Positions 33,340-44,700 of a DNA stretch of 64,000 nucleotides are shown piece after piece; the first letter of the stretch is position 1, and the number at the start of each line of letters is the position of its first letter. Made by a program: the position numbers and the translations under genes. The stretch is from Pseudorasbora parva (lineage: Eukaryota; Chordata; Actinopteri; Cypriniformes; Gobionidae): assembly GCF_024679245.1 (NCBI RefSeq), contig NC_090182.1, positions 35,735,047 through 35,799,046 of the forward strand, in the 5' to 3' direction. The notes under the pieces were generated by a model, which worked only from the letters and a program-made list of their open reading frames with translations, ran no database searches and was not told the origin of the DNA.

Positions 33340-34934
33340 TGAGCACATACATTTGTTATTTTTGTTATTGATGATGATGATATATTGTTTAAAACAATGT
33401 ATTACAATAAAAAATATGTACAGTATGTAAAATATTTCACAGTAGAGTATGTCTTCCTTATATTCCATTAACATGAGACTAGGTTTTATCAGAAGGGCTA
33501 AAATGCCCATGCCCTCCACTGTTGGCATGGGCATAACTGCTAATCATTGAGGAAAAAAGCAATCTACTGTAGACAGTGCACCATTCGCCCACAAACTGTG
33601 AAGATAGCAGAAAGAGTGTGATGTATTTAAACACAGCAAGACAAGAAAGTGATTCAGGAGTTAATGAAGGCGAAGCAACAACAAGCCCAAAATCGGTCTG
33701 TGGAGGCTGAAAGCCTGAGTAAACCTAGTTGACTTTTAGTGTTGTTGTTTTGTTTTGTTTTTTTGTTTTTTTCTTGGCTTGCTGTGGTATATTTAAAATG
33801 AATACACTACTTCGTGAGCAATCGAAAGTTGTCCAGTTCAGCTGAAAGACATTGAGTGGATCTACACACTAGGGTCAGCAAGAGCTGTTAAATATTGATG
33901 AATACTACATGAGGGTCTAGCAAGTATTTCACTCACAGAAAGTTCTGGGATTTTTCAGGAAACACTGAATGAAACATTGAGGACCACATGGATGCCATAC
34001 AAGAATTCACGATGTGGTAATGCTCCCCGGGAACATGTCCAAATAGGCCCTTGCTCTCTCTTTCTTACAGCACTTCAAACAGAGGAAATCCATATTGCCG
34101 TGGAACTGTCACCCACAGGGGATGAACTGTTTGAGTTTGCTGCTCTCCACTTCTCATCTCTGGCAAGCCCAGTAAATAAGAACCAGAGTTCTAAGTGAGT
34201 TGCTGCACAAGGCCAGAAGATGAATCTTGCAACACTTTAGACTGGACTGCAGGGAGTCATCACTCATGCTTCCATCGGAAGGGAGAAAAAACATCTATGC
34301 CATTCTGAAAGAAGCCATCTTTTCTTCTGCTTTATATTCCCAAACTAATGATTAACCAGCATTGAAAACTATATTTGCATTGGTATTTCCTGAGAAAAAT
34401 ACCAGAGCTTGCAATGCAACAAACAAGAGCAAATGAAGCAGGCAGTCCAAAGTTTCAAAAATTGCTTAAATTCAAAATTGAATACCAGACCTAGTATGAT
34501 TTGTTGGACTGGAAAAAGGTTTCACATGATGTCTGATGACTGCACATGTTGTTGGAACACCAATGCAAGAGTCCATGCATAGTGCTTGTGGATTATTTTG
34601 GCCTATACATTCATGTCCATAAATTTATTGCAGTTGCATTTTATACAGAAAGACCTAAGCATAATCACCTTACTGTTTATAAATAATTTAAATAGGGCTG
34701 TGTAAAATAATGCCTACATTTTCGAGAATTGTTGATGAAATTAATTATTATTATTTTTTTTTTATTGTATCCCATCTTGTCAGCAGTGAATTACTCTGTT
34801 GGCCACCTACTCCCCCCACTTAATATGGTAAGTTGTTTTATGCTTAATATTAATGTTGTCACTCACACAAGCTTCACAGTGATGTAAGCTATGTTTTGAA
34901 GGCTGCACCCTCCGGATTTCGCATTTGTCTAATT
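33340..34934. other. No element recognised; one exon-like stretch at 34071-34194
   Basis: Mostly AT-rich. The stretch 34071-34194 is preceded by a pyrimidine-rich tract and AG (TTTCTTACAG) and followed by GTGAGT. It is open in one frame (EIHIAVELSPTGDELFEFAA), but the frame also runs through both splice signals and no neighbouring exon was found. Confidence 0.25.
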
Positions 34935-35395
34935 TCAGAGAAGTTAGACTATAAAAAAGACTGGTTACTTTCAGAAGAATGCAAATGCACATACATTCGA
35001 CAAATACAGCCTCTAGAGCAGGGATGGTCAACTTTGATAGTGATGAGGGCCAGCTCTTTCATATAAACCAAGGGGCCAGATTACTAATCAACACTGATAC
35101 CTTTTACACCTTTTTATTAAGGAAAATCAATGTATAATTCATGTAATTTTAGGAATATTACAGCCTAGAATGTACTGCGTAAGTAAAGTAAATGTACAGT
35201 GTAACTTATGGTAATTATAGTGTAACTATAAAGTAAATCCATGTAGGTATTACATGTAGTATTAATATACATGTAATACTACATGTAGGTACTCTCAAAG
35301 TTGACCATCCCTGCTCTAGAGCTTGTATTTGTCTACTGCATGTGCATTTGGATCCTTCTGAAAGTAACCAGTATTTTTTATAGTGTAACTTCAAT
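34935..35395. repeat. Palindrome split at its centre by a hAT MITE
   Basis: The arms 34935-35010 and 35322-35395 are inverted copies (GTTACTTTCAGAAGAATGCA on the left, its near complement on the right). Their original centre was CTCTAGAG, now the duplicated target site of the MITE at 35019-35313. Confidence 0.78.
35019..35313. mobile_element. hAT MITE, 295 bp
   Basis: Termini CAGGGATGGTCAACTTTGA and TCAAAGTTGACCATCCCTG; perfect 8-bp TSD CTCTAGAG at 35011-35018 and 35314-35321. Non-coding. Confidence 0.92.
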
Positions 35396-35707
35396 CACTC
35401 CTTCAATCACTCCTGTACTCACTCACATTGTCAACACTTCTCTTCACACGGGAACGTTTCCCACAGAATTTAAGCAGGCTCGGGTAACCCCACTGCTTAA
35501 GAAACCCTCTCTGAATCCAGAATTTTTAGAAAACTACCGACCGGTATCCCTTCTGCCTTTCATTGCAAAGACTCTTGAGCGAGTTGTGTTCAATCAACTC
35601 TCTATGTTTCTTGAACAGGACAACCTCCTAGACAACAACCAATCTGGCTTCAAAAGCGGCCATTCGACTGAGACTGCCTTGATCTCGGTAACTGAGGCAC
35701 TAAGACC
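35396..35707 (+). pseudogene. L2-like LINE fragment (reverse transcriptase)
   Basis: An open fragment encodes LTHIVNTSLHTGTFPTEFKQ, LLKKPSLNPEFLENYRPVSL and FIAKTLERVVFNQL, then KSGHSTETALISVTEA. It matches 40410-40690 closely and preserves bases missing there. It ends abruptly, without a tail or TSD. Confidence 0.85.
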
Positions 35708-35711
35708 ATGA

Positions 35712-36061
35712 GGTGACTGCCATTAACTTTTGTGGAGACCAGAACAAAAATGTACGAATTGAATCAGTAAAAATGTGTGATATTGAACTAATATTTCCAT
35801 ATCATGAGTTTAATCCTGCAGGTAATTAGAAATGGCAGAGGAGATTTTGGAGGCATGGTGGTGTCTAAAGATAAGGACAGCTGTGGAAGTTTAAAGAGGA
35901 GGTCTGGATAACAAAAGGTATTTAACTGAAGGTAACTTGAAAAAAAATTCATAACAACTTATTTGAGATGATTATATAGCTCTAATTTGAAAGTTAAACA
36001 TTTACATTTGTAAACTTCGTGAAGGTTAAAGGTTAATGAAGTTAATATAAGAGTTCATATC

Positions 36062-36066
<5 letters not shown>
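35712..36066. other. No gene recognised
   Basis: Unassigned AT-rich DNA before a GA microsatellite. Confidence 0.35.

Positions 36067-36132
<66 letters not shown>
36067..36132. repeat. (GA)n microsatellite
   Basis: 33 GA units. It produces spurious RE-repeat and SL-repeat frames on the two strands. Confidence 0.98.
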
Positions 36133-36135
<3 letters not shown>

Positions 36136-36149
36136 CTTGGGAGGCAGGG

Positions 36150-37488
36150 ATGGTGCTCTATCTTTTATCGTCTTTATCGCGCGGCCACAGCAGCAGCCTT
36201 CACCCGGGCCGTGCCGCGGAGCGCGCCGCAAGAAGCCGCCCCAGTCCGCGCCAGCCCTGCAGCCCGCTAAACGCCAGGCTAAGCGGCGCTCCTGACGCGG
36301 ACAGCTCAGAGATGGCCAGTTCTTTCCAGGAGACGGCAGCAGGGCCGCTCGTTCCCCCGGTGGAGGGCCGGGGGAGAATCTTTCGTTCCGCTGCCGCCCC
36401 CCGGGGTGGCAGCACCCTATTGTGGTTAAAGAAAGAACTGACATACCCATCTCTGAGCACCCAGAGACCGGTGACGGCTGTGTGCGCCGCCCCCGGGCCA
36501 CGCCGCTCTCGTCCCTCTCTGTCGCCAGCCTCCTCTCAGAGCAGACTCCAGTGTAACGCGAGTCCTTCCCTGGTCTCCTCTGTCAGGGCGCAGCTGTTAC
36601 CGCCGTCCCGACACCAGGCTGCTACGCCACCCGAGTCCGGGCCGGTAACGCTGCCTCGCTGCCCCACCGAGGGTACGCCGGTGCTCCGCATGACCCCGTT
36701 GGTTCACTCCCTGGGAGCGTGGCTACAGCTGCCGGGACTGTCCCGCTGGGTCGCACGGACCATCCGGCTTGGCTATGCGATTCAGTTCGCGCGAGCTCCT
36801 CCCTGCTTCCGGGGTGTCCGGTACACCATGGTGGGGTCCAATGTCCCAGTCATGCGTGCGGAGATCGCGACCCTACTGGCGAAGGGCGCGGTCGAGCTCG
36901 TCCCTCGCTTTTACAGCCCTTACTTCATTATACCGAAGAAATCCGGTGGGTTACGACCGATCCTGGACCTTCGCGTCCTGAACCGATCCCTGTACAGGCT
37001 TCCGTTCAGGATGTTGACTGCGAAACGCCTTTCACGAAGATTGTCGAGACAGCCCTTGCGCCACTCAGGTTCGCATTCTGAATTGTCTCGACGACTGGCT
37101 CATACTGGGCCACTCTCGGGACCGTGTGTACGAACACAGAGACCTGGTTCTCCACCACTTAGCTCGTCTGGGCCTTCGGGTCAACTGGGAGAAGAGCAAA
37201 CTCTGCCCAGTGCAGAGGATCTCTTTTCTCGGAATGGAGATCGACTCGGTCGCCATGTGCGCGCAGCTTACCGGCGTGCGCGCGCAGTCACTGCTGACTT
37301 GCCTCCGTCAGATAGAGAGCAAGAGTGCGGTTCCACTGAAACTGTTTCAGAGGCTCCTTGGGCATATGGCATCCGCAGCCGCGGTTACGCCGCTCGGATT
37401 GCTTCATATGAGAGACCGCTTCAGCACTGGCTTCGCGATCGAGTCCCGAGATGGGCATGGCAGTCTGGCACGCTCTGGGTCCCAGTGA
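36150..37488 (+). pseudogene. DIRS-like reverse transcriptase
   Basis: The long frame begins in proline/serine-rich sequence and reaches DIRS RT motifs: GYAIQFARAPPCFRGV, EIATLLAKGAVELVP, YSPYFIIPKKSGGLRPILDL and RVLNRSLYRLPFRML. Then a deletion removes the first catalytic region; the other side, in two shifted frames, shows FTKIVETALAPLR and the active-site box CLDDWLILGHS (37081-37113), followed by HHLARLGLRVNWEKSKL and RISFLGMEID. The domain is DIRS/Ngaro type rather than Ty3/gypsy. Deletion of the core and at least two frameshifts make it inactive. Confidence 0.83.
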
Positions 37489-38030
37489 CTCGGGCCTGCA
37501 GACAGACACTCACCCCGTGGTCAAACCTCAGCTTTCTACGGGAAGGTGTGCCCTTAGAACGAGTTTCCCGGCATGTTGTTGTGTCAACAGATGCGTCCAC
37601 CACGGGCTGGGGTGCCATGTGCAATGGACATGCAGCCGCCGGCTCTTGGTCGGAGAGCCAGAGCCGCCTGCATATCAATTGCCTCGAGTTGCTGGCAGTA
37701 CGGTTCGCCCTGCACCGCTTCCTAGCGTTGCTGAAGGGTCAACACGTTCTAGTCAGATCGGACAACACGGCCGTAGTAGCGTACATCAACCACTAGGGCG
37801 GTCTACGCTCCCGCCGCATGTCTCAACTCGCCCGCCATCTCGTTCTATGGAGTCAGAAGCGCCTGAGGTCCCTTCGTGCTGTCCATATCCCGGGGATCCT
37901 GAACCGTGCAGCTGACGAGCTCTCACGGGTTCAGCCAATCCCTGGGGAGTGGAGACTCCATCCCCAGTCGGTCCAACTGATCTGGGATCAGTTCGGGGAC
38001 GCACAGGTAGATCTGTTTGCCTCCCACATG
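37489..38030 (+). pseudogene. DIRS-like RNase H
   Basis: In the frame ending 37796, VVVSTDASTTGWGAMCNGHA carries the first aspartate, INCLELLAVRFALHRFL the glutamate and VRSDNTAVVAYINH the next aspartate. After a stop, the frame at 37818 continues with VHIPGILNRAADELSRV and then WDQFGDAQVDLFAS, the usual DIRS connection to the downstream region. Beyond it the expected recombinase is missing and the sequence jumps to terminal repeats. Confidence 0.85.
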
Positions 38031-38960
38031 TGTATTTCCACCGTAAGCCTCCCGGAGCGGGTGTATTCCCTTGGCAACCTTGCCTCCCCTGGGGTTAAAA
38101 ATCCACCTGCGGCTGGTACCCCAGTGATCTTCCGTATGCAGCCCCCCGGGGTCATACGTGTATTCTTAAGTCCTCCCTACGGGTAGGCATCTTGGCGCAT
38201 ATCTCCTCCTGGAATATGCCTCCCAGTGTACCTTGGTATTCCTGCGTTAAGTAGAGGCCTTTGACCGTCCTAACTTGCATCAGGGCTCTCACGCTTGCGC
38301 AGGGCACTGGAAGACAGCCGAGTGGCGTTATTTCATTGGGACCCCCATTCGTCAGTCACTGACGTTACGTCGGAGTGACTGAACGAAAGGGAACATCTTG
38401 GTTACGTATGTAACCCTCGTTCCCTGAGGAGGGAACGGAGACGTAACGTCCCATTGCCAAATCCACTGTACCGCTGGAACGGAGTTCAACTTGGCTCCTC
38501 AGCAGGTAAAACATAATGCCATTATGCCAGCTACTTCCTTATATACCCACGTGGGTAGGCGGAGTCACGCATGCAAATCTTGCATGCCCATGGCATTGGC
38601 ACTGCCATTGGGCGCTTTCTAGTCTCGGAGATGATAGGCTTCTAAGCGAAACCCCCATTCGTCAGTCACTGACGTTACGTCTCCGTTCCCTCCTCAGGGA
38701 ACGGGGGTTACATACATAACCGAGACGTTTTGGTGTATTCTCGCGGTGTGTGTGGGAGTTAGCATTTGTTTGGTCATTGCCACATTGTGAGTGAGCGTTT
38801 GTTGGGGGCGATTGATGAGTGTAAAGACTTCAACTCTTCCCTGTGCAGCTCCTCCCGAGCAAGGACCCCGGCAAGGCACTTGAGTATCATCTTCCTTTTC
38901 ATTATTTGTGTTCGGTTCTTTTCTAATTCTTTCTGGCCTTTTCTCTGATCTATATTCACC

Positions 38961-40511
38961 ATGTGCTTTCAAATCTCAACTATTACTACTAGCACTCGTA
39001 AATCACGCTCTGTAAGCACGAGACGCCGCAATCCTAATAATTTGCGCTATATCCTAACATCCTCTGCTACCTTACTCTCTATTCCAATTAGTCTCTAGAA
39101 TTGCCAGTCTGCTGTAAACAAAGCAGACTTTATTTCATCTATTGGGACTTATTCTCAGCTAAGCCTCATGGCCCTAACTGAGACCTGGATAAAACCAGAG
39201 GACACTGCCACTCCTGCAGCCCTCTCAACCAATTTAACTTTTTCACACACTCCTCGGCCTATTGGGAGGGGTGGGGGTACTGGTTTGCTTATCTCAAATG
39301 ATTGGAAATTTGATCCCTTACCATCTCTACCGGCCAGTTCATTTGAATCGCACTCAATCACTATTACTCACCCTGTTAAAATCCATGTGGTAGTGGTCTA
39401 TCGTCCTCCAGGTCACCTCGGTAACTTTGTGGATGAGTTGGATGTGTTACTTTCTAGCTTCCCTGAGGATGGCACTTCACTGATTCTGCTTGGTGACTTC
39501 AACATCCATCTTGATAAACACCTATCCACAGACTTCAGCACTCTACTGACTTCATTTGACCTTAAGTTAGTATCTACTACGGCTACTCACAGATCAGGTA
39601 ACCAATTAGACCTTGTCTACACACGCAACTGCTCCACGGACAACACTTTAGTTACTCCATTACACACCTCAGACCACTTTCTCATCACTCTTAACCTCAT
39701 ACTGACTCCTGATACAACACGTACTGCTACACAGATTACCTTTCGGCGTAATCTACGCTCACTCTCTCCCTCTCGCCCATCCACTATGGTTTAATCTTCA
39801 CTCCCTCCACCTGCTCAGTTCTCAGCACTGGATGATAACAGTGCTACTAACACTCTTTGCTCCACTCTAACATCCTCCTTAGACAGTTTTTGCCCCCTTT
39901 CATCCAGACCAGCCCGCCCCACCCCATCTGCCCCCTGGCTGTCTGATGTTTTCCGTGAACATCGCTCAGGACTCAGGGCGGCAGAGAGGAAATGGCGGAA
40001 ATCTAAAAACTATACTGACCTTACCTTGTATCAGTCTCTTCTCTCTTCTTTCTCTACAAATGTCTCCACTGCTAAAACAACATACTACCACAGCAAAATC
40101 AACAAATGCTCTGACTCTCGCAAACTCTTTAAAACATTCTCCTCTCTCCTTTGTCCTCCTCCTCCCCCTCCTTCATCAACTCTTACAGCTGATGACTTTG
40201 CATCATTTTCCACAAACAAAACATCTCTCATCAGCAACCAGTTCTCCTCATCACAAACTGACACGCACATCTCAACAACTAACACGAACACGCTTCCATC
40301 CTTCTCTCCGCTCTCCGAGGCAGATATTTCTAAACTCATCCTTTCCAATAACCCAACTACCTGTCCACTTGATCCTATACCCACTCAACTCCTTCAGGCC
40401 ATTTCTTCTTCAATCACTCCTGCACTAACTCACATTGTCAACACTTCTCTTCACACGGGAACCTTTCCCATAGCATTTAAGCAGGTAACCCCACTGCGAA
40501 TCCCTCTCTGA
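38961..40511 (+). pseudogene. L2 ORF2, endonuclease half
   Basis: One frame from the ATG at 38961 runs to 40511 with in-frame stops at 39096-39098 and 39792-39794. The APE-type endonuclease motifs are ALTETWIKPED (catalytic glutamate), VVVYRPPG, LILLGDFNIHLD and HTSDHFLITL (final histidine). It continues through the linker to the RT start (CPLDPIPTQLL). A few bases are missing near 40488-40500 compared with 35480-35505, which shifts the frame. Confidence 0.87.
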
Positions 40512-41731
40512 ATCCAGCACTTTTAGAAAACTACCGACCGGTATCCCTTCTGCCTTTCATTGCAAAGACTCTTGAGCGAGTTGTGTTCAATCAACTCTCT
40601 ATGTTTCTTGAACAGGACAACCTCCTAGACAACAACCAATCTGGCTTCAAAAGCGGCCATTCGACATTCGACCTAACTGAGGCACTGAGACTGGCAAAAG
40701 CAGCTTCCAAATCCTCAGTGCTCATTCTGCTGGATCTGTCTGCTGCTTTTGACACAGTTAACCACCAGATTCTCCTGTCAACACTTAAGAAGACGGGGAT
40801 CTCAGGAACTGCTCTCCAGTGGTTCAGGTCTTACCTCTCTGGTAGGTCCTACAGGGTGTCATGGAGAGGTGAAGTGTCTAAGTCACATCATCTAGCTACT
40901 GGGGTTCCCCAGGGCTCAGTGCTTGGACCACTTCTCTTCTCCATCTACATGTCATCATTAGGTTCTGTCATTCAGAAACACGGCTTCTCCTATCACTGCT
41001 ATGCTGATGACACTCAACTCTACTTCTCATTTCAACCAGATGATCCTACAGTCAGTGTTCGTATCGCTGCCTGTCTGACAGACATTTCTGACTGGATGAA
41101 GGAGGATCACCTTAAACTCAATCTTGCAAAGACAGAATTACTTGTTTTCTCAACCAACCCAGCACTTCATCAACATTTCTCCATTCAGCTTGGTTCATCA
41201 ACCATAACTCCATCAAGGATAGCCAGGAACCTTGGAGTTGTGATTGATGACCAGTTAAACTTCACTGACCACATTACTGCAACAGCCCGGTCCTGCAGAT
41301 TTGCTTTATACAACATTAGAAAGATTAGACCCTTCCTATCAGAACAGGCTGCACAACTCCTGGTTCAAGCTCTTGTTCTCTCCAGACTGGACTATTGTAA
41401 TGCTTTTCTGGCTGGGCTTCCAGCATGCACTATCAAACCCTTGCAGCTGATCCAGAATGCAGCGGCGAGAGTGGTCTTTAATGAACCGAAGAGAACGCAT
41501 GTTACGCCTCTCTTCATCAGACTGCACTGGTTGCCAATGGCTGCTCGCGTCAAATTCAAGGCACTAGTTCTCGCCTACAAAACAACCACTGGCTCTGCAC
41601 CAATATACCTAAACTTACTTGTTCAGACTTACACACCCTCCAGAAGCTTGCGTTCTGCGAGTGAGCGGCGCCTCGTGGTTCCATCCCAAAGAGGCATGAA
41701 ATCCTTCCTTCAATTTCAGCATCTCAGTTGA
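40512..41731 (+). pseudogene. L2 ORF2, reverse transcriptase half
   Basis: The RT frame contains NYRPVSLLPFIAKTLERVVF (40530 on), ILLDLSAAFDTVNHQILL (catalytic aspartate), TGVPQGSVLGPLLFSIYM, the active-site box YHCYADDTQLY (about 40990-41022) and the C-terminal NAAARVVFNEPKR, LHWLPMAARVKFKALV and SLRSASERRLVVPS. It is open from about 40512 to the stop at 41729-41731. Compared with the 35396 copy, bases are deleted around 40665 (after GHST). The catalytic residues are intact. Confidence 0.9.
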
Positions 41732-41749
41732 CCAATGATCTCTTTGAAC

Positions 41750-42557
41750 TGTTACGACTTGTGACGTAATTATGTGTTGAATGGTGTGATGATGAATTCT
41801 CCCCTCCCTATTGTTCTCTCTCTCTATCTCAGTGTTATGCAGCACTCCAAACGACCCGCAGCTGATCCTAATTAGCTGGAGCGTGGTGGATATAAGCAGC
41901 AGTGAGACAAGGCTCAGGAGGAGTCCCTTTTCCACTAACCCAGACGCAAAGTGGCTTTAGTTGCTATTTAGCAAATTGTGACTTGTGATGTGTGTATTGT
42001 GACTCTGTGGAGTGAACACAAAGATATGGCCGCTTCGACTTGGTGTGAGATCAGAAGTTGTATAACCGTGTAGGGAGGTGGGCGCCAATTAATTTGGGTT
42101 TACCCACTCCTAAGTTTTCTCCTGTTTATATTTAGTTAGGGAGAGAGGTAAGAGTATTGTTCTTTTTTTAACTTTCTTTTGATAGGGAATTTAGTTTACT
42201 TAATACCCTTTAGTAAGAGATTGTTTTGTTTGTTATTTTGGCCTTGCCCTCTCCTGATGATTTGGTTATTTAAGTCTGTTGTTTGTTTTTGTTCTTTATG
42301 TTGATATTGGATTTATGTTAACCCCTTTAATAAAACACTGGTTAACTAGATTCTTGTTCTAATCTTTTGTATGAGTGGTAGTAAAAAGCTTGGGGAACCT
42401 TTTTACAAGAAACCTCAAGTGTAATAAGAGGAAAAGATCTGGGATAGTGGACGAGGAGACTCCTCAACGTTTATTTATTTATTCAATTATTTGTAATTTC
42501 TAATAATTCTTTTGTTACTCCCTCCATAAACCCTTAGACGAAGGCTGGGACGTAACA
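41750..42557 (+). repeat. 5' LTR of gypsy element B
   Basis: The 808-bp LTR begins TGTTACGACT and ends GGGACGTAACA. The 4-bp TSD GAAC lies at 41746-41749. A likely TATA region is GTGGATATAAGCAG at about 41885, and an AATAAAA polyadenylation signal is at 42330. I found only two differences from the 3' LTR. A primer-binding site TGGGGGCTCGTCC, like that for tRNA-Pro, begins at 42560. Confidence 0.96.
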
Positions 42558-42758
42558 AATGGGGGCTCGTCCTATGTTTTTTTTTTCTTGTGTACTAATT
42601 TCTTTCTCTTTTTCTGCACTTAGTAACAATTGTGTTTTTCATTGCAAAATTTAGGATTCGGTCGTTAGCAACACAACTTTGGTGAGTACTATTTTCTTGA
42701 TTTTCTGGCTGTTTTCTTTATTGGGTAGAGAGGAGAATATTAGTAAGACGATCTAGAG

Positions 42759-44100
42759 ATGGAGTTTGATCTGATTTCGTTTACTCTAGCACCAACTATT
42801 GAAGTCTTTAATCGCTGTAGAAAGAAGGATCTTTTGCTAATAGCAGATTTCTTTAGAATTGATATTTCTAAAGAGGCTTCTAAACAAGTCAATAAAGATG
42901 AGTTGTTTGACAAATTGGTAAATGATAGAATTTTGCCGCAAAAAAGCGACGATAATGAGGGGGGAGAACGATTTCAGGCTGTAGCAGGTAAAGAAGTGGA
43001 TAGTGTGAGTCCACCTGATACTGATGCTATGGTTTTGCAGAACCCCATGTTAGCAGTGAGGTTAAGGGAATTAGATCTAGAGATAAAGAAGCAGGAGTGT
43101 GAAGCTCAAGTGATCAGATTGAGAACTGTTGAAGCGGAAGCCGAGAGGGATATTAAGTTGAGAGAACTCGCTTTAGAAGCTCAGCGTGTGGCTGCGCAAC
43201 CTGTCCCTTTACCGCGTACCAAAACCCAATCAATTTCCTCTCCTGTGTCAACGGTAGCTAGTCCTTCGGGTGTACAGCATAGCCATGTATCTGCTGATGT
43301 TCATTTTGACCCCAGCAGATATATTAAGCTAGTGCCGCCGTTCAGAGAAGCGGAAGTTGATTCCTACTTCACTGCGTTCGAGCGAGTCGCAGGAAAGTTA
43401 GGGTGGCCGAGAGATATGTGGGCTCTATTACTGCAGTGTAGTCTCACAGGAAAGGCACAGGAAGTTTGTTCGTCCTTGCCAATTGAATCTTCTCTTGATT
43501 ATGACATAATTAAAACCGCTGTTTTACGTGTGTATGAACTCGTCCCTGAAGCATACAGACAGAAATTTCGGCGCCATGAGAAAACAGCCAGACAATCTTA
43601 TGTCGAGTTTGCGAGGGAGAAGAGAGTTCTCTTTGATAAGTGGTGTCTATCTAATAAGATAACGACCCTGGAGCAATTACAGGAGTTAATCTTGTTGGAA
43701 GACTTTAAGGATTGCATGTCAGAGAATTTAGTAGTCCATTTGAACGAACAAAAAGTTGCTTGTTTGTCTAATGCCGCAATTTTGGCTGACGAGTTCGTTT
43801 TGACGCACTGCACTGTTTTTCTCGCAGCGCGACAGACAAAATTTGCCCCACCAAATTCAACCGATTCGTTAAACGTAGCGTCTCATGTGATGCGTCCTAC
43901 AAGAGCTGACAATTTTATGAGAAGTGCTCGTAAAATTAAATCTATGCATACCGAAAAACGAGAATGCTTTTATTGCCTGAGTCCTGAACATCTGATTGCA
44001 GATTGTCAGTCGTGGAAGCAAAAGAATTCAAAATCTAAAAGTGTAGCCCTTGCTCAGACATTACCAAAGCTAAGTCCAGCTAATGTAGAAAGTTACCAGC
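42759..44100 (+). CDS. gag: Gag of gypsy element B with SCAN-like capsid
   Basis: The start is the first ATG after the leader. Residues about 108-153 are charged and heptad-like (ELDLEIKKQECEAQV), a probable coiled coil. At about residues 204-295 a helical region reads FERVAGKLGWPRDMWALLL, LTGKAQEVCSSL and AVLRVYELVPEAYRQKFR, which resembles the vertebrate SCAN domain; SCAN is thought to derive from a Gmr1-like capsid (published inference). A zinc knuckle, CFYCLSPEHLIADC, follows at about residues 404-417 with the canonical CCHC spacing. It would assemble particles and bind RNA. The frame continues into protease without a stop. Confidence 0.9.
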
Positions 44101-44700
44101 CATTTCTGTTAGAGGGGATGGTTTCAATTTTTCCTGACGCTGAGTTCAAGCCAGTTGTTATGCTTCGAGACACTGGATCTGCTCAATCCTTTGTCCTTGA
44201 GCATAGCTTACCGTTTTCTGCTCAAACTTACACTGGTTTTGATGTATTGGTCCGAGGTATTGAAATGCATTGTGTTAATGTGCCTTTGCATACAGTTCAT
44301 TTGAAGTCAAATCTTGTCAGTGGAGCTGTTAAGCTGGGTGTCCGTAAACAGTTACCTGTGGAAGGTGTAGACTTAATAATAGGAAACGATTTAGCAGGTG
44401 GCGAAGTTTTTCCTACTCCGATTGTGACGCATACCCCACTGCAAAAAGAACAATCCGATCTTTCTATTTTATATCCTTTAGCATTCCCTGCATGTGCAGT
44501 GACCCGTGCTCAAGCACAGAACTTCAAGGAGATGATTGATCTTGCTGATTCGTTCCTCGTTCCTGACTCTACTCCATTGGAGTGTACATTGTTTGTAGAG
44601 CCTGAGCTAAAACCTGATCCTACTTTGGAGTCAAAACACTCCTTAGTCGGGAGCCGAAAGCATTTAGTAAGTGCGCAAAGAGAAGACCCAACACTAACTA
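44101..44700 (+). CDS. Aspartic protease region of gypsy element B
   Basis: The active site is MLRDTGSAQSFV at about residues 468-479, the DTG/S triad of retropepsins; GVDLIIGNDLAGG near residue 540 is the expected C-terminal Ile-Ile-Gly block. About 150 linker residues follow to the integrase. In frame with gag. Confidence 0.88.

Larger units (their letters stand above)
36135..38735 (+). mobile_element. DIRS-like (tyrosine-recombinase type) retrotransposon, decayed
   Basis: A GC-rich region holds DIRS-type RT and RNase H pieces, then non-coding DNA with two inverted copies of GAGGAGGGAACGGAGACGTA (38434-38453, complement at 38671-38690). The direct motif CCATTCGTCAGTCACTGACG also occurs twice (38346 and 38656). 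Between the copies lies CTTATATACCCACG, a possible TATA region. I recognise these repeats from zebrafish DIRS1-type terminal regions. No tyrosine-recombinase domain remains. Confidence 0.8.
38740..41749 (+). mobile_element. L2-like LINE, 3' end displaced by gypsy B
   Basis: A GC-rich 5' UTR (38740-38960) leads into an endonuclease plus reverse transcriptase coding region. The element runs up to the gypsy insertion at 41750. The 3' UTR is not identified beyond the gypsy, so the true 3' end may be lost. It follows directly on the DIRS terminal repeats. Confidence 0.85.

Noticed and set aside
36055..36501. 148-codon minus-strand frame with SLSL repeats
   Set aside because: Produced by the GA microsatellite and the GC-rich DIRS coding region read on the wrong strand.
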